Notes: generated by a model not told the origin, from the sequence alone. A stretch of 48,043 nucleotides of DNA from UBA2882 sp964619485 (GCA_964619485.1 CAZUCI010000013.1:1-48043); one strand, 5' to 3'; shown: positions 27,573 through 35,407, counted from the first letter of the stretch. Numbers and translations: made by a program.

Positions 27573-28442
27573 TTATTTTTCCAGGGAATTGACAAACTCC
27601 TCCAGGGTGATTTCTTCCTGGGTAATCACCTTCGCCGCCTCAGCTCCCACATAACGAAAATGCCAGGGTTCATATTCAATTCCGGTTATATACTCTTTTC
27701 CTTTGGGATAACGCAAAATAAAGCCATACTCCCAGCTGTGCTTTGCAAGCCATTTTCCAGCCTCTGTATCGCCAAATCCCTCATTTAAAGAAGAATAGGA
27801 GTCACAGATAATATCAAGTGCGAGACCGATCTGATGCTCTGAAGCCCCTGGAACTGTAACCGCCTGTGCTGTGACCTCATAGGCCTCCATATAGGTCATT
27901 CCCTGCTTCATATATGCCTTCACCTTACGATTAAACAATACCACCTGACGATTCATATCTCGATAGGGAGAACAGATAACCAGGTTCACACCGTCACCTT
28001 TCGCCGCCTTCAGCATTTTAAAAAGATCCGGAATAATACGCTCATCACATTTCATGGCTCCCTTAATCGTCCCAAGCTTAAAGCTGTAATCATCCGGAAT
28101 GGAATGCTGCTTATTGATCAGTACAAGACGCCAGTCGTCCTTGGAAAGTGTTTTTTCAGAACCCAGATCCTCTGCCTTCATAAGCGAATTATCAGAAAGA
28201 ATATCCTCTGCAGAAAGCTTCTCATCCTCGGAGACAAATTCCAGCTCCGTATTTTCATATCCCTCCATGACATCGGTATCTTCCAATACAATATAATCAT
28301 CTTTTCCTGTTGATGAAAAGATGGAACCTTCAACCGCTTCTTTTCCATAAACAGTCTTCACAAAAAAATCCCAGTTCACAGAACTGTTACAAAGAAAACT
28401 CAAGCACAGTAAACACAAACAAAAGAATTTCATCCATTTCAT
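27573..28442 (-). CDS. D-alanyl-D-alanine carboxypeptidase, M15B (VanY-like) family
   Basis: The 289-residue exported protein has an N-terminal hydrophobic signal (MKWMKFFCLCLLCLSFL). An acidic linker (about 40-95) leads to the metallopeptidase domain: ICSPYRDMNRQ, the SEHQIGLALDI motif (SxHxxGxxxD) and EPWHFRYVG, with zinc ligands His, Asp and His visible. It trims the terminal D-Ala of peptidoglycan stems at the cell surface. The start ATG 28442 follows TGGAG by 8 bases, and the promoter is at 28467-28495. It is the first gene of a unit with tgt and yajC. Confidence 0.92.
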   Translation of the reverse strand: MKWMKFFCLCLLCLSFLCNSSVNWDFFVKTVYGKEAVEGSIFSSTGKDDYIVLEDTDVMEGYENTELEFVSEDEKLSAEDILSDNSLMKAEDLGSEKTLSKDDWRLVLINKQHSIPDDYSFKLGTIKGAMKCDERIIPDLFKMLKAAKGDGVNLVICSPYRDMNRQVVLFNRKVKAYMKQGMTYMEAYEVTAQAVTVPGASEHQIGLALDIICDSYSSLNEGFGDTEAGKWLAKHSWEYGFILRYPKGKEYITGIEYEPWHFRYVGAEAAKVITQEEITLEEFVNSLEK

Positions 28443-28466
28443 TGCAATTTCTCCATTAGTCGTTTA

Positions 28467-28495
28467 ATCATATCATGATTCTTTCATTTTGTCAG
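28467..28495 (-). promoter_or_regulatory. Promoter of the M15 peptidase-tgt-yajC unit
   Basis: Minus-strand -35 CTGACA (28490-28495), 17-base spacer, extended -10 TGATATGAT with TATGAT at 28467-28472. Confidence 0.65.
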
Positions 28496-28521
28496 TTTGC
28501 ATTTTAACATTTTCCCCTCAC

Positions 28522-28550
28522 TTGCCACTTTTGCACAAATCCTATATAAT
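28522..28550 (+). promoter_or_regulatory. Promoter of aroC
   Basis: -35 TTGCCA (28522-28527), 17-base spacer, consensus -10 TATAAT (28545-28550). It is divergent from the M15 peptidase promoter. Confidence 0.75.
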
Positions 28551-28590
28551 ATTTGAAAACTAAAAGAAAAATATAGAAATGAGGCTGACT

Positions 28591-29688
28591 ATGGCAGGAT
28601 CATTATTTGGCAAAAATTTTACAATACAGACCTTTGGAGAATCTCACGGCGCAGGAATAGGCGTGATTGTTGATGGCGTTCCATCCAATCTTCCCTTATC
28701 AGAGGAGGATATTCAAATTTATCTGGACAGACGAAAACCCGGAAATTCACGTTATGCAACCAAGCGCGCCGAGTCCGACACAGTGGAAATTCTTTCAGGA
28801 ATCTTTGAAGGGAAAACCACAGGAACTCCAATTGCAATGCTGGTTCGAAACACCTCACAGCGCTCTGGTGATTACAGTGAGATTGCCTCCTTCTATCGCC
28901 CGGGACATGCCGATTTCACCTTTGATGCCAAATATGGTTTCAGAGATTATCGCGGCGGCGGACGCTCCTCAGGACGTGAAACCATCGGACGTGTTGCCGG
29001 TGGTGCTGTCGCTCTGAAAATACTGAAGGAATTAGGCATCAACGTCATGGCATACACCAAATCAATTGGACCGGTATCCATCTCCTATGATCATTTTGAT
29101 GCAGAAAATATTCTAACCACGCCAACCGCGATGCCGGATGAAACAGCGTCAAAAGAAGCCGAAGCCTTTTTACAAAAATGTATGGCAGAAACTGATTCTG
29201 CAGGTGGTGTAATCGAATGCTGCATCTCCGGTCTCCCCGCCGGCATCGGTGAACCGGTTTTTGATAAAATTGATGCAAGACTTTCCGCTGCAGTAATGTC
29301 CATTGGAGCCGTTAAAGCCTTTGAAATCGGTGACGGAATCTTATCCGCTTCCTGCAAGGGCTCTGAAAACAATGACAGCTTTCAGTTCAAAGACGGAAAA
29401 ATTGAAAAGCTTACCAACCATTCCGGTGGTACACTTGGTGGTATCAGCGACGGTAGTCCACTGGTTCTGCGCGCCTATGTCAAGCCCACTCCTTCTATCT
29501 TTAAAACGCAGCAGACTGTAAATAAGAATCATGAAAATATTGAAATTAATATCAAGGGTCGACACGACCCAATTATTGTTCCACGCGCTGTTGTAGTAGT
29601 GGAGGCAATGGCCGGACTTACAGTTCTTGATCTGCTCATGGATCAGACACATGCACGAATGGAAAATCTGCACCGCATTTTTAACTGA
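28591..29688 (+). CDS. aroC: Chorismate synthase
   Basis: The last shikimate step, converting EPSP to chorismate with reduced FMN. The 365 residues include MAGSLFGKNFTIQTFGESHGAGIG, the FRDYRGGGRSSGRETIGRVAGGA region and the terminal RHDPIIVPRAVVVVEAM. ATG 28591 is chosen over 28579 because GAGG lies 6 bases upstream and the family begins here. It is monocistronic with its own promoter. Its last six codons and stop lie inside a 19-bp hairpin (29667-29712). Confidence 0.97.
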   Translation: MAGSLFGKNFTIQTFGESHGAGIGVIVDGVPSNLPLSEEDIQIYLDRRKPGNSRYATKRAESDTVEILSGIFEGKTTGTPIAMLVRNTSQRSGDYSEIASFYRPGHADFTFDAKYGFRDYRGGGRSSGRETIGRVAGGAVALKILKELGINVMAYTKSIGPVSISYDHFDAENILTTPTAMPDETASKEAEAFLQKCMAETDSAGGVIECCISGLPAGIGEPVFDKIDARLSAAVMSIGAVKAFEIGDGILSASCKGSENNDSFQFKDGKIEKLTNHSGGTLGGISDGSPLVLRAYVKPTPSIFKTQQTVNKNHENIEINIKGRHDPIIVPRAVVVVEAMAGLTVLDLLMDQTHARMENLHRIFN

Positions 29689-29712
29689 TTTACGTTAAAA
29701 GTGCGGTGCAGA
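29667..29712. terminator. Long hairpin spanning the aroC stop codon
   Basis: Arms 29667-29685 and 29694-29712 form a 19-bp stem with a single T-G wobble and an 8-base loop. The TGA stop (29686-29688) is in the loop. It separates the convergent aroC and lactonase genes. No strong T-run follows on either strand, so it may act as a bidirectional 3' end or stability element rather than a classical intrinsic terminator. Confidence 0.65.
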
Positions 29713-29715
29713 TAT

Positions 29716-30777
29716 CTACTCCTGTTCCTCCAGCTTATGAAAAATAATGCAGTTCGGACTGTCAATTTTAATTTCCTTCCCATTCATAACAAGAAGCCCC
29801 TTCGTTGTATCCACGGAAAAAAAGGTCATGGTATTTGACTCATGATTCAAAGAAACCAGATGCTTGTTATCCGGGAAAAGTGCTGCATCCTTAGGATATT
29901 CCCCACTGATAGGCAGACAGAAAATCTTCTGGAGCTGACCATCCTTATGATTGATTTTAAAAAGAATGACACTGTTGTCTCCTGCTGTCGAGCTGACCAG
30001 ATAGTTTTCATCCTCGGAAAAGTTCAGGGCACTGGCAGCAGAACCGCCTGCGTGATAATCATTCAGGGTTGGATACGTTCCCGTTTTGGTGAATTCAGGA
30101 TTATCGTTAATTTCTTCATACTTATATACGTCAATATAATTTTTAATTTCATGGACAATATATACAAATTTACCATCCTTTGTCATCTTAATATGACGTG
30201 GTGCCGATTCCATTTCACTTCTGACAATATCAACCATTTTCAGCTTTCCGGTTGCGTGATCCAGACGATATACATTAATATGGTCCATCCCAAGATCTGC
30301 CGCCATCAGATATTTGTTATCTCTGGTCATTTTTACGCAGTTCACATGGGGACGGAAATTTCGCTCTGCAATGCTTCCCATTCCCTTTAGATATATTTCT
30401 TCGGTTATGTCCCCGATTCCACCATCCTCATTCAGTCTGAGAACTGTGATTTTACCATCGTGGTAGCCTGCTACAAAAAGATAGCGATCCGAATAATCTG
30501 TGGAAAGATAACAGCCTCTCATACCATTGATGGTGCCACGGTTAATCACCTTTAAGCCACCGTTTTCATCTATTCCATAGGCCTCAACACCGAAATCGGT
30601 AATGGAATACAGATACTTGGAATTGTGGGAAATTGTCAGATAGGAGGAGTTTGTGATTTCAACCTCATCCTTCTCTTTAAACTGCCCATTTTTCATGTCC
30701 ACATCATAGATTTTTATTCCATGATTGTCGTTCATTGTATAAGTCGATACATATGCAACATATTTTTCTTTTTTCAT
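29716..30777 (-). CDS. Lactonase-family beta-propeller protein (6-phosphogluconolactonase-like)
   Basis: The 353-residue protein has repeated beta-propeller blades (for example YLFVAGYHDGKITVLRLNEDGGI, KYLMAADLGMDHINVYRLDHATGKL, FVYIVHEIKNYIDVYKY). Together they match the lactonase family PF10282, which includes YbhE/Pgl. No signal peptide is visible. Possible function is hydrolysis of 6-phosphogluconolactone or another sugar lactone; the substrate is uncertain for this clade. SD AGGAG sits in the loop of a tiny AGACA/TGTCT hairpin. The promoter overlaps a LacI-type palindrome, which suggests sugar-responsive control. Confidence 0.88.
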   Translation of the reverse strand: MKKEKYVAYVSTYTMNDNHGIKIYDVDMKNGQFKEKDEVEITNSSYLTISHNSKYLYSITDFGVEAYGIDENGGLKVINRGTINGMRGCYLSTDYSDRYLFVAGYHDGKITVLRLNEDGGIGDITEEIYLKGMGSIAERNFRPHVNCVKMTRDNKYLMAADLGMDHINVYRLDHATGKLKMVDIVRSEMESAPRHIKMTKDGKFVYIVHEIKNYIDVYKYEEINDNPEFTKTGTYPTLNDYHAGGSAASALNFSEDENYLVSSTAGDNSVILFKINHKDGQLQKIFCLPISGEYPKDAALFPDNKHLVSLNHESNTMTFFSVDTTKGLLVMNGKEIKIDSPNCIIFHKLEEQE

Positions 30778-30813
30778 TTCCAGACACTCCTGTCTTAAGC
30801 TTCAGTTTTATTT

Positions 30814-30842
30814 ATTATAACAAAGTTACCTTTTCTTGTTAA
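30814..30842 (-). promoter_or_regulatory. Promoter of the lactonase gene
   Basis: Minus-strand -35 TTAACA (30837-30842), 17-base spacer, -10 TATAAT (30814-30819). The -35 box lies inside the palindrome 30835-30855. Confidence 0.7.
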
Positions 30843-30855
30843 GCGCTTTTACAAG
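30835..30855. promoter_or_regulatory. LacI/CcpA-type operator-like palindrome
   Basis: A 21-base near-palindrome with outer arms CTTGT and ACAAG around the central AAGCGCTT. The CG-centred, AAGCGCTT core is typical of LacI-family operators, including cre-like sites. It overlaps the lactonase -35 box and lies 46 bases upstream of the divergent rluA-like gene. The two halves are offset by one base. Confidence 0.5.
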
Positions 30856-30900
30856 ATATTTCCCCTTTCGTCTTACGAGTTTTACAGTTATAATACTCTC

Positions 30901-31797
30901 ATGAAAAGAATCATTCTCTATACCATCAATATTGCCGAAGAAGGCATGTCCATACAGCAATATCTGAAAACAAAGGGTTTTTCATCCAAAAACCTGATTT
31001 TTTTTAAAAAGCAGCCGGAAAGTATCCTGCAAAACGGTGTCTGGGTATATCTCAATTCCATACTGCACACCGGCGACCGTTTAACTGTTACCATCGACGA
31101 AGAAGACTCCTCAGACATTGCCCCCGTTGCACTGCCAATCTCCGTTTTTTATGAGGATGAGGATCTGATTGTCATTAATAAGGCGGCAGGAATGCCTACC
31201 ATTCCATCTTTAAATCATCATAATGATACACTTGGCAATGCGCTTCTTTTCTACTTTCAAAGTAAAAATATTTCTTTTACATACAGACCTGTAAATCGTC
31301 TGGACAAAAACACCTCCGGTCTTGTTCTCATTGCAAAGCACGCTGTCAGTGCCTCCATTTTGCAGGGACAGCTGTTAAACAAAGAACTGAAGAAATCCTA
31401 TTACGCCATTGTATCCGGCGTTCTTCCATGCCAGTCAGGAACCATCAAACTGCCCATTGGCCGCTGCGATTCCTCTCTCATTACACGCTGTGTTGATCAA
31501 GAGCATGGCGAGGAGGCTGTGACACATTACAGGGTACTTTCACAGAAAAAAAACTACGCCCTGGTCTCTATCACCTTAGAAACCGGACGCACACATCAGA
31601 TTCGTGTTCATTTTTCAGCAATTGGACATCCACTTGCAGGTGATGATTTATATGGAGGTGACACAACCCTTCTAAAACGCCATGCCCTCCACGCCTGCTC
31701 CCTTTCCATCAGACAGCCGATCAACGGAAATCCCTTGGATTTTTATGTACCACTTCCAGAAGATTTGGAAACCTTTTGGAAGCGTCAGGAATACTAA
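30901..31797 (+). CDS. RluA-family rRNA/tRNA pseudouridine synthase
   Basis: The 298-residue enzyme has an S4-like N-terminal region (about 1-70) and the catalytic motif NRLDKNTSGLVLIAKHA with the nucleophilic Asp, plus TGRTHQIRVHFSAIGHPLAGD. It isomerises uridine in rRNA or tRNA; the target cannot be told. Start ATG 30901 fits family alignment from memory, but there is no SD, and a TATAAT sequence ends only 6 bases upstream, so the mRNA may be leaderless. An in-frame ATG at 30946 is the alternative start. Confidence 0.92.
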   Translation: MKRIILYTINIAEEGMSIQQYLKTKGFSSKNLIFFKKQPESILQNGVWVYLNSILHTGDRLTVTIDEEDSSDIAPVALPISVFYEDEDLIVINKAAGMPTIPSLNHHNDTLGNALLFYFQSKNISFTYRPVNRLDKNTSGLVLIAKHAVSASILQGQLLNKELKKSYYAIVSGVLPCQSGTIKLPIGRCDSSLITRCVDQEHGEEAVTHYRVLSQKKNYALVSITLETGRTHQIRVHFSAIGHPLAGDDLYGGDTTLLKRHALHACSLSIRQPINGNPLDFYVPLPEDLETFWKRQEY

Positions 31798-31819
31798 CCC
31801 TCCATTTTTTACAGGAAAA

Positions 31820-32053
31820 TCACTTATTTATCTCACAGCCGCAGCTGTCTCCCTCCCGGTCTCTTGCAAAAGCAGGAATCGGACATCTTGGATGGCAGTC
31901 ATCATCATTTGATTCTTTGCAGCCTCCTCTGTTGTTACAGCCGCAGCCGCCTCTGCTGTCATCTCTGTCCCGCTCTCTTCCACGTCCGTTACAGCCAATT
32001 CCGTTATCATTTCCACAGAGGCATAACAATAAAATAATCCATATACAATTCAT
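31820..32053 (-). CDS. Small Cys-rich protein with N-terminal hydrophobic segment (77 aa)
   Basis: No family recognised. The 77 residues begin with a short hydrophobic stretch (MNCIWIILLLCLCG) and continue with 11 cysteines in total, many as CxC or near-paired (GCGCNNRGGC, CHPRC, CGCE). An Arg/Asp-rich block (RGRERDRDD) lies between them. A strong SD (AAAGGAG, 9 bases from ATG 32053) supports translation. It could be a membrane- or envelope-associated metal-binding or disulfide-rich peptide, or a coat component; none of these is shown. It lies downstream of DUF5662 on the same strand. Confidence 0.6.
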   Translation of the reverse strand: MNCIWIILLLCLCGNDNGIGCNGRGRERDRDDSRGGCGCNNRGGCKESNDDDCHPRCPIPAFARDREGDSCGCEINK

Positions 32054-32109
32054 AGTTTTTCACTCCTTTATACTGTAACTTATGCAGTCACAGCTAAAAA
32101 GTGCAAATG

Positions 32110-32640
32110 CTATTTCTTTAAGATCACGTGCTTAATATAGGAAAAGGTCTCCTTCTCGCCTTTTGTGGCAAGCATTCTAAGTAAAATGGTAAGCTGCCTT
32201 TTGGTCTTTGGATGCATCATGCAATCCTTGCCACGTTCAAAATATTCCAGAGGCTTTCTGTCAGTATAATTTTCCTTCTCATATACCTTTGAGGCAGCAA
32301 TCCGGTCCATAAACATCTCTATGACATAGCGTATGGGCATTGGTGCGGGAGCCATACCTCCTTTTATTTCAATGGAGCTGTAATCAATCCAGTATTCAAA
32401 ATGATGCTTGTTTCTTCCCTTATGATGAAGCCACGCTGACGAATAGCCAATGGCCTCCCGTTCGGCATTATTTGGGCTGCGATCCCCCTGAAAACAGTTT
32501 GCCCCGACCCAGAATTCTGATGGCATATATTTTGAGAGATCATGGGTTATGCCCTGATAATACAGGCCAACAGAAAAACATCCTTTCATAACTAAGTATT
32601 TGTGATAGGTAATGGTTAAAAAATGTTTCAATGCTTTCAT
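32110..32640 (-). CDS. DUF5662 family protein, predicted metal-binding
   Basis: The 176-residue protein has His-rich motifs typical of DUF5662: GITHDLSKYMPSEF (H33, D34) and WLHHKGRNKHHFEYW (His 72, 73, 79, 80), suggesting an HD-like metal site. The function is unknown. Its ATG overlaps the stop codon of the upstream GH13-like gene (ATGA), so the two are translationally coupled, an uncommon link for this family as far as I know. Confidence 0.8.
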   Translation of the reverse strand: MKALKHFLTITYHKYLVMKGCFSVGLYYQGITHDLSKYMPSEFWVGANCFQGDRSPNNAEREAIGYSSAWLHHKGRNKHHFEYWIDYSSIEIKGGMAPAPMPIRYVIEMFMDRIAASKVYEKENYTDRKPLEYFERGKDCMMHPKTKRQLTILLRMLATKGEKETFSYIKHVILKK

Positions 32641-34517
32641 TCTTTTTTAGTCTTCTTTCCTGTCAAAAGCACAACAGATCTCGCCTCTACAGCAATCTGA
32701 TACTGCTTCTTTTCTTTATCATATACTAACTCTTTTTTCACGTCCGGCTCCTGTGTATCCATGACAACTGACCATTCCATTTCTTTCGGGAGCTTTGGAA
32801 GTGCAAAAACATGTACCATCCAGTGTGTATTATATGCCACAAAGAAGAAGTCGTCTTCCTTTCCTGCTCTTACCGCATACTTTCCACAATACATGATTCC
32901 AAAATGTCTGTTATAATTCTGCAGCTGTGGATACCACGCCATTTCTCCGTGGTAAGATAAATCCGGATAGCCGCAGGACATATAATCCATCTGTCGAAGC
33001 TCTGAATCCATATGAAGAATTGGATGATTCCTTCTGAGGGCAATCATCTCCTTCACAAACAAAAACTGCTCCTTCTCCCTGGACAGTCTGTCCCAGTTCA
33101 GCCAGTTTGTTTTATTATCCTGACAATAGGGGTTATTGTTTCCGTCACAGGTGTGGGCAAATTCATCTCCAGCCAGAATGGCCGGTGTTCCCTGAGAAAA
33201 CAACAGCATCATGAATGCATTACGAATCTGTTTCTTTCGCAGCTGCACAATCTGCTTTTTCCTTGTTTTTCCTTCAAATCCGCAGTTCCAGCTGTAATTG
33301 TATTCACTGCCATCCCGGTTGTCCTCGCCATTTGCCTCGTTATGCTTGCGGTCATAGGATACAAGATCATAAAGAGAAAAGCCCTGATAGGTCGTGATTT
33401 CATTGATAACAGCATATTCCCGTGGGTTGCGTTTAAAAAGCTCAGCAACCTTTATAAGCATATCCTCATCACTTTTCAGGAACTTGCGTACGTCATAGCG
33501 AAAGGCGTCATTGGAAAGCGCAAGATTATGAGAAATCTGCTCACTGCTTTTAACATATTCAGGGGAAATATCATGCTCAAAAATCAGTTTTGTGCAGCGC
33601 AAAAACGGATCAGTGATCAAAAGCTCCACCGGGATAGCTTTTCCCATAAGGCGGAATCCGTCCACGTGATATTTTTCCACCCAGAAACGACAGACATCCA
33701 GAACAAAGCCCGGTCGTACCTTCTCGTCAAAATAGAGCTTCATAATAAATTCCAGCCCATTTTCATGAAGTGCCTTAATCATATCCTTGCACTCCAGGTC
33801 TGCATATTCTGAGTGTGCATAGGCATTCTTTGGTGCAAAATAATATGCTTTGGAAAAGCCCCAGTAATTAACCTTTGTCTCCCAGGTTTTCTGTGTTTCA
33901 TCCATAAAGGGAGCAAGCTTTTCATCCATCTTTTTATAGGCCGGATTTGTAATGACATCCTCAAACTCATAGACAGGCATACATTCTACCGCTGTCACCC
34001 CCAGCTCCTTCAGGTAAGAAATTTTTTCCTTAAGCCCCAAAAAGGTTCCTCTTCCGGAGACATTGGAGGATGCATGCTTCGTAAAGCCCCGCACATGAAG
34101 CTTGTAGATGATACTGTCCGAGTAGGAAATACCAAGTGGTTTATCCTCTCCCCAGTCAAAGGTATCCGGCCTGATTACCCCAAGAAGCTGCTCCTTTCTT
34201 ACCACTCCAAACTTCTTTGAAGCATTGGTCAAAGGCACATAGGGATCAAGAAAACGCTCCCCATCTCTGTAAAAACAGTACTGAAAGCTTTCCTCTCTGA
34301 TATTTTCCACCATAATACAATATAAAGCACCTGTTTTATCCTCCGGCAAAAAAGGGATTTTCACTCTCTCATGTTTCAAAAATAAAATAATGCCCTGCTC
34401 TTTTTCGCCTTCCACATCCGAAACCACAGAAAGACCATTTTGCAGCATATGAACACCCATATGATACAAATGGCCCTTTTTTATTTGTAAATCCTTTATC
34501 TTTCTGCTTGTGTCCAT
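32637..34517 (-). CDS. GlgX/isoamylase-like GH13 protein lacking catalytic residues (pseudoenzyme)
   Basis: The 626-residue protein aligns clearly with glycogen-debranching GlgX in its C-terminal half (KHNEANGEDNRDG, SQGTPAILAGDEFAHT, GNNNPYCQDNKTNWLNW), with an N-terminal CBM48-like domain and a shortened barrel. The active site is lost. Region I has KLYFDEK (260-266) for the usual DVVxNH. Region II is GFRLM with M291 at the nucleophile Asp. Region IV is TTYQGF (375-380) where GlgX has TAHDGF, so both His and the transition-state Asp are replaced. Glu314 may remain. It probably binds alpha-glucan without cleaving it. SD AGGAG precedes the ATG. It lies downstream of the sirtuin-like gene and is coupled to DUF5662. 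Confidence 0.85.
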   Translation of the reverse strand: MDTSRKIKDLQIKKGHLYHMGVHMLQNGLSVVSDVEGEKEQGIILFLKHERVKIPFLPEDKTGALYCIMVENIREESFQYCFYRDGERFLDPYVPLTNASKKFGVVRKEQLLGVIRPDTFDWGEDKPLGISYSDSIIYKLHVRGFTKHASSNVSGRGTFLGLKEKISYLKELGVTAVECMPVYEFEDVITNPAYKKMDEKLAPFMDETQKTWETKVNYWGFSKAYYFAPKNAYAHSEYADLECKDMIKALHENGLEFIMKLYFDEKVRPGFVLDVCRFWVEKYHVDGFRLMGKAIPVELLITDPFLRCTKLIFEHDISPEYVKSSEQISHNLALSNDAFRYDVRKFLKSDEDMLIKVAELFKRNPREYAVINEITTYQGFSLYDLVSYDRKHNEANGEDNRDGSEYNYSWNCGFEGKTRKKQIVQLRKKQIRNAFMMLLFSQGTPAILAGDEFAHTCDGNNNPYCQDNKTNWLNWDRLSREKEQFLFVKEMIALRRNHPILHMDSELRQMDYMSCGYPDLSYHGEMAWYPQLQNYNRHFGIMYCGKYAVRAGKEDDFFFVAYNTHWMVHVFALPKLPKEMEWSVVMDTQEPDVKKELVYDKEKKQYQIAVEARSVVLLTGKKTKKE

Positions 34518-34604
34518 TGGGTTCTCCTGTCAGTAAAGGTTATCATTCAGATAAAAATACAAAATAAGTATACCACACCCCTGGCACAAAGAAAAGAAAG
34601 CACA

Positions 34605-35345
34605 TTACAAAATCATGCCCGGCAGTACGTCCTTCACCTGTCGATGAATGATAATATCAGCACTCTTGTCCAGATAATGAACATGCTTGCTGATTAAAAT
34701 CAGATTATCTCCCTGATAATGATTCAATGCAAAGCAGACCATGGGATCATAAAAGTTTGTTCCAAGTACAATCAGTGCCTCTGCATTTTGGCAGGCGGAA
34801 GCAGCCTCCGTCATCACATCATTACGAATCATTTCACCAAACAGACGTATCCCCGGACGAATAACACCCTGACATTCATCACAGACAGGCACGCCCCGGG
34901 AATGCAGAATATAATCCATGTCAAAATGCTTCCCGCACTTTGTACACCAGTTATTATTCCTGTTTCCGTAAATCTCAATCACATGATGAATTCCTATTTT
35001 CTTTTCCAGCCCGTGAGTATTTTGTGTAATACATGCATACAATTTTCCATCATCATCCAGCTTTTTTAAAGCCCGGTAGGTATCATTTGGTTCACAGGTA
35101 TCCTGCAGATACTCATCCTTATAATACTTGAAAAAGTTCTCTGTTCTTGCGCTGTAAAAGCCGGAAGACATAATCTCCTCCGGACTTCGATGATAGGTAT
35201 CTTCAATCCGGTAAATAACCTCATTATTCAGATAATTTAAAGCACCGCACTCCATGACCGTTCCGATTCCAAGCAACGCTACCACCTTGTCACAGGATTT
35301 TAAAATATCTCTGGCCCGTTCGATGCTGTCCGCTTCTGTTAACAT
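34605..35345 (-). CDS. Sirtuin-family (Sir2-like) protein with substituted catalytic His
   Basis: The 246-residue protein has the Rossmann/zinc sirtuin layout: GIGTVMECG near 27-35 for the NAD loop, TQNTHGLEKKIG (107-118) for the usual TQNIDGLHxxAG, four zinc Cys in CTKC (134, 137) and CDEC (155, 158), and VLGTNFYDP. The catalytic His of the HG motif is Tyr126 (EIYGN). This argues against ordinary deacetylase activity, although NAD or ADP-ribose binding may remain. ATG 35345 is chosen because AAGGGG then sits 9 bases upstream; 35354 is possible. The promoter at 35379-35407 is strong. It is the first gene of a same-strand block with the GH13-like gene. Confidence 0.8.
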   Translation of the reverse strand: MLTEADSIERARDILKSCDKVVALLGIGTVMECGALNYLNNEVIYRIEDTYHRSPEEIMSSGFYSARTENFFKYYKDEYLQDTCEPNDTYRALKKLDDDGKLYACITQNTHGLEKKIGIHHVIEIYGNRNNNWCTKCGKHFDMDYILHSRGVPVCDECQGVIRPGIRLFGEMIRNDVMTEAASACQNAEALIVLGTNFYDPMVCFALNHYQGDNLILISKHVHYLDKSADIIIHRQVKDVLPGMIL

Positions 35346-35378
35346 TTCCTTCATCCCCTTTTTCTTCCCCTTTTGTTT

Positions 35379-35407
35379 ATTTTAATTTGATTATGCTTTT
35401 ATGTCAA
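35379..35407 (-). promoter_or_regulatory. Strong promoter of the sirtuin-like gene
   Basis: Minus-strand -35 TTGACA (35402-35407, consensus), 17-base spacer, -10 TAAAAT (35379-35384). Confidence 0.8.

Noticed and set aside
33012..33812. Plus-strand 266-codon frame opposite the GH13-like gene
   Set aside because: Antisense shadow; low-complexity translation, no start signal.
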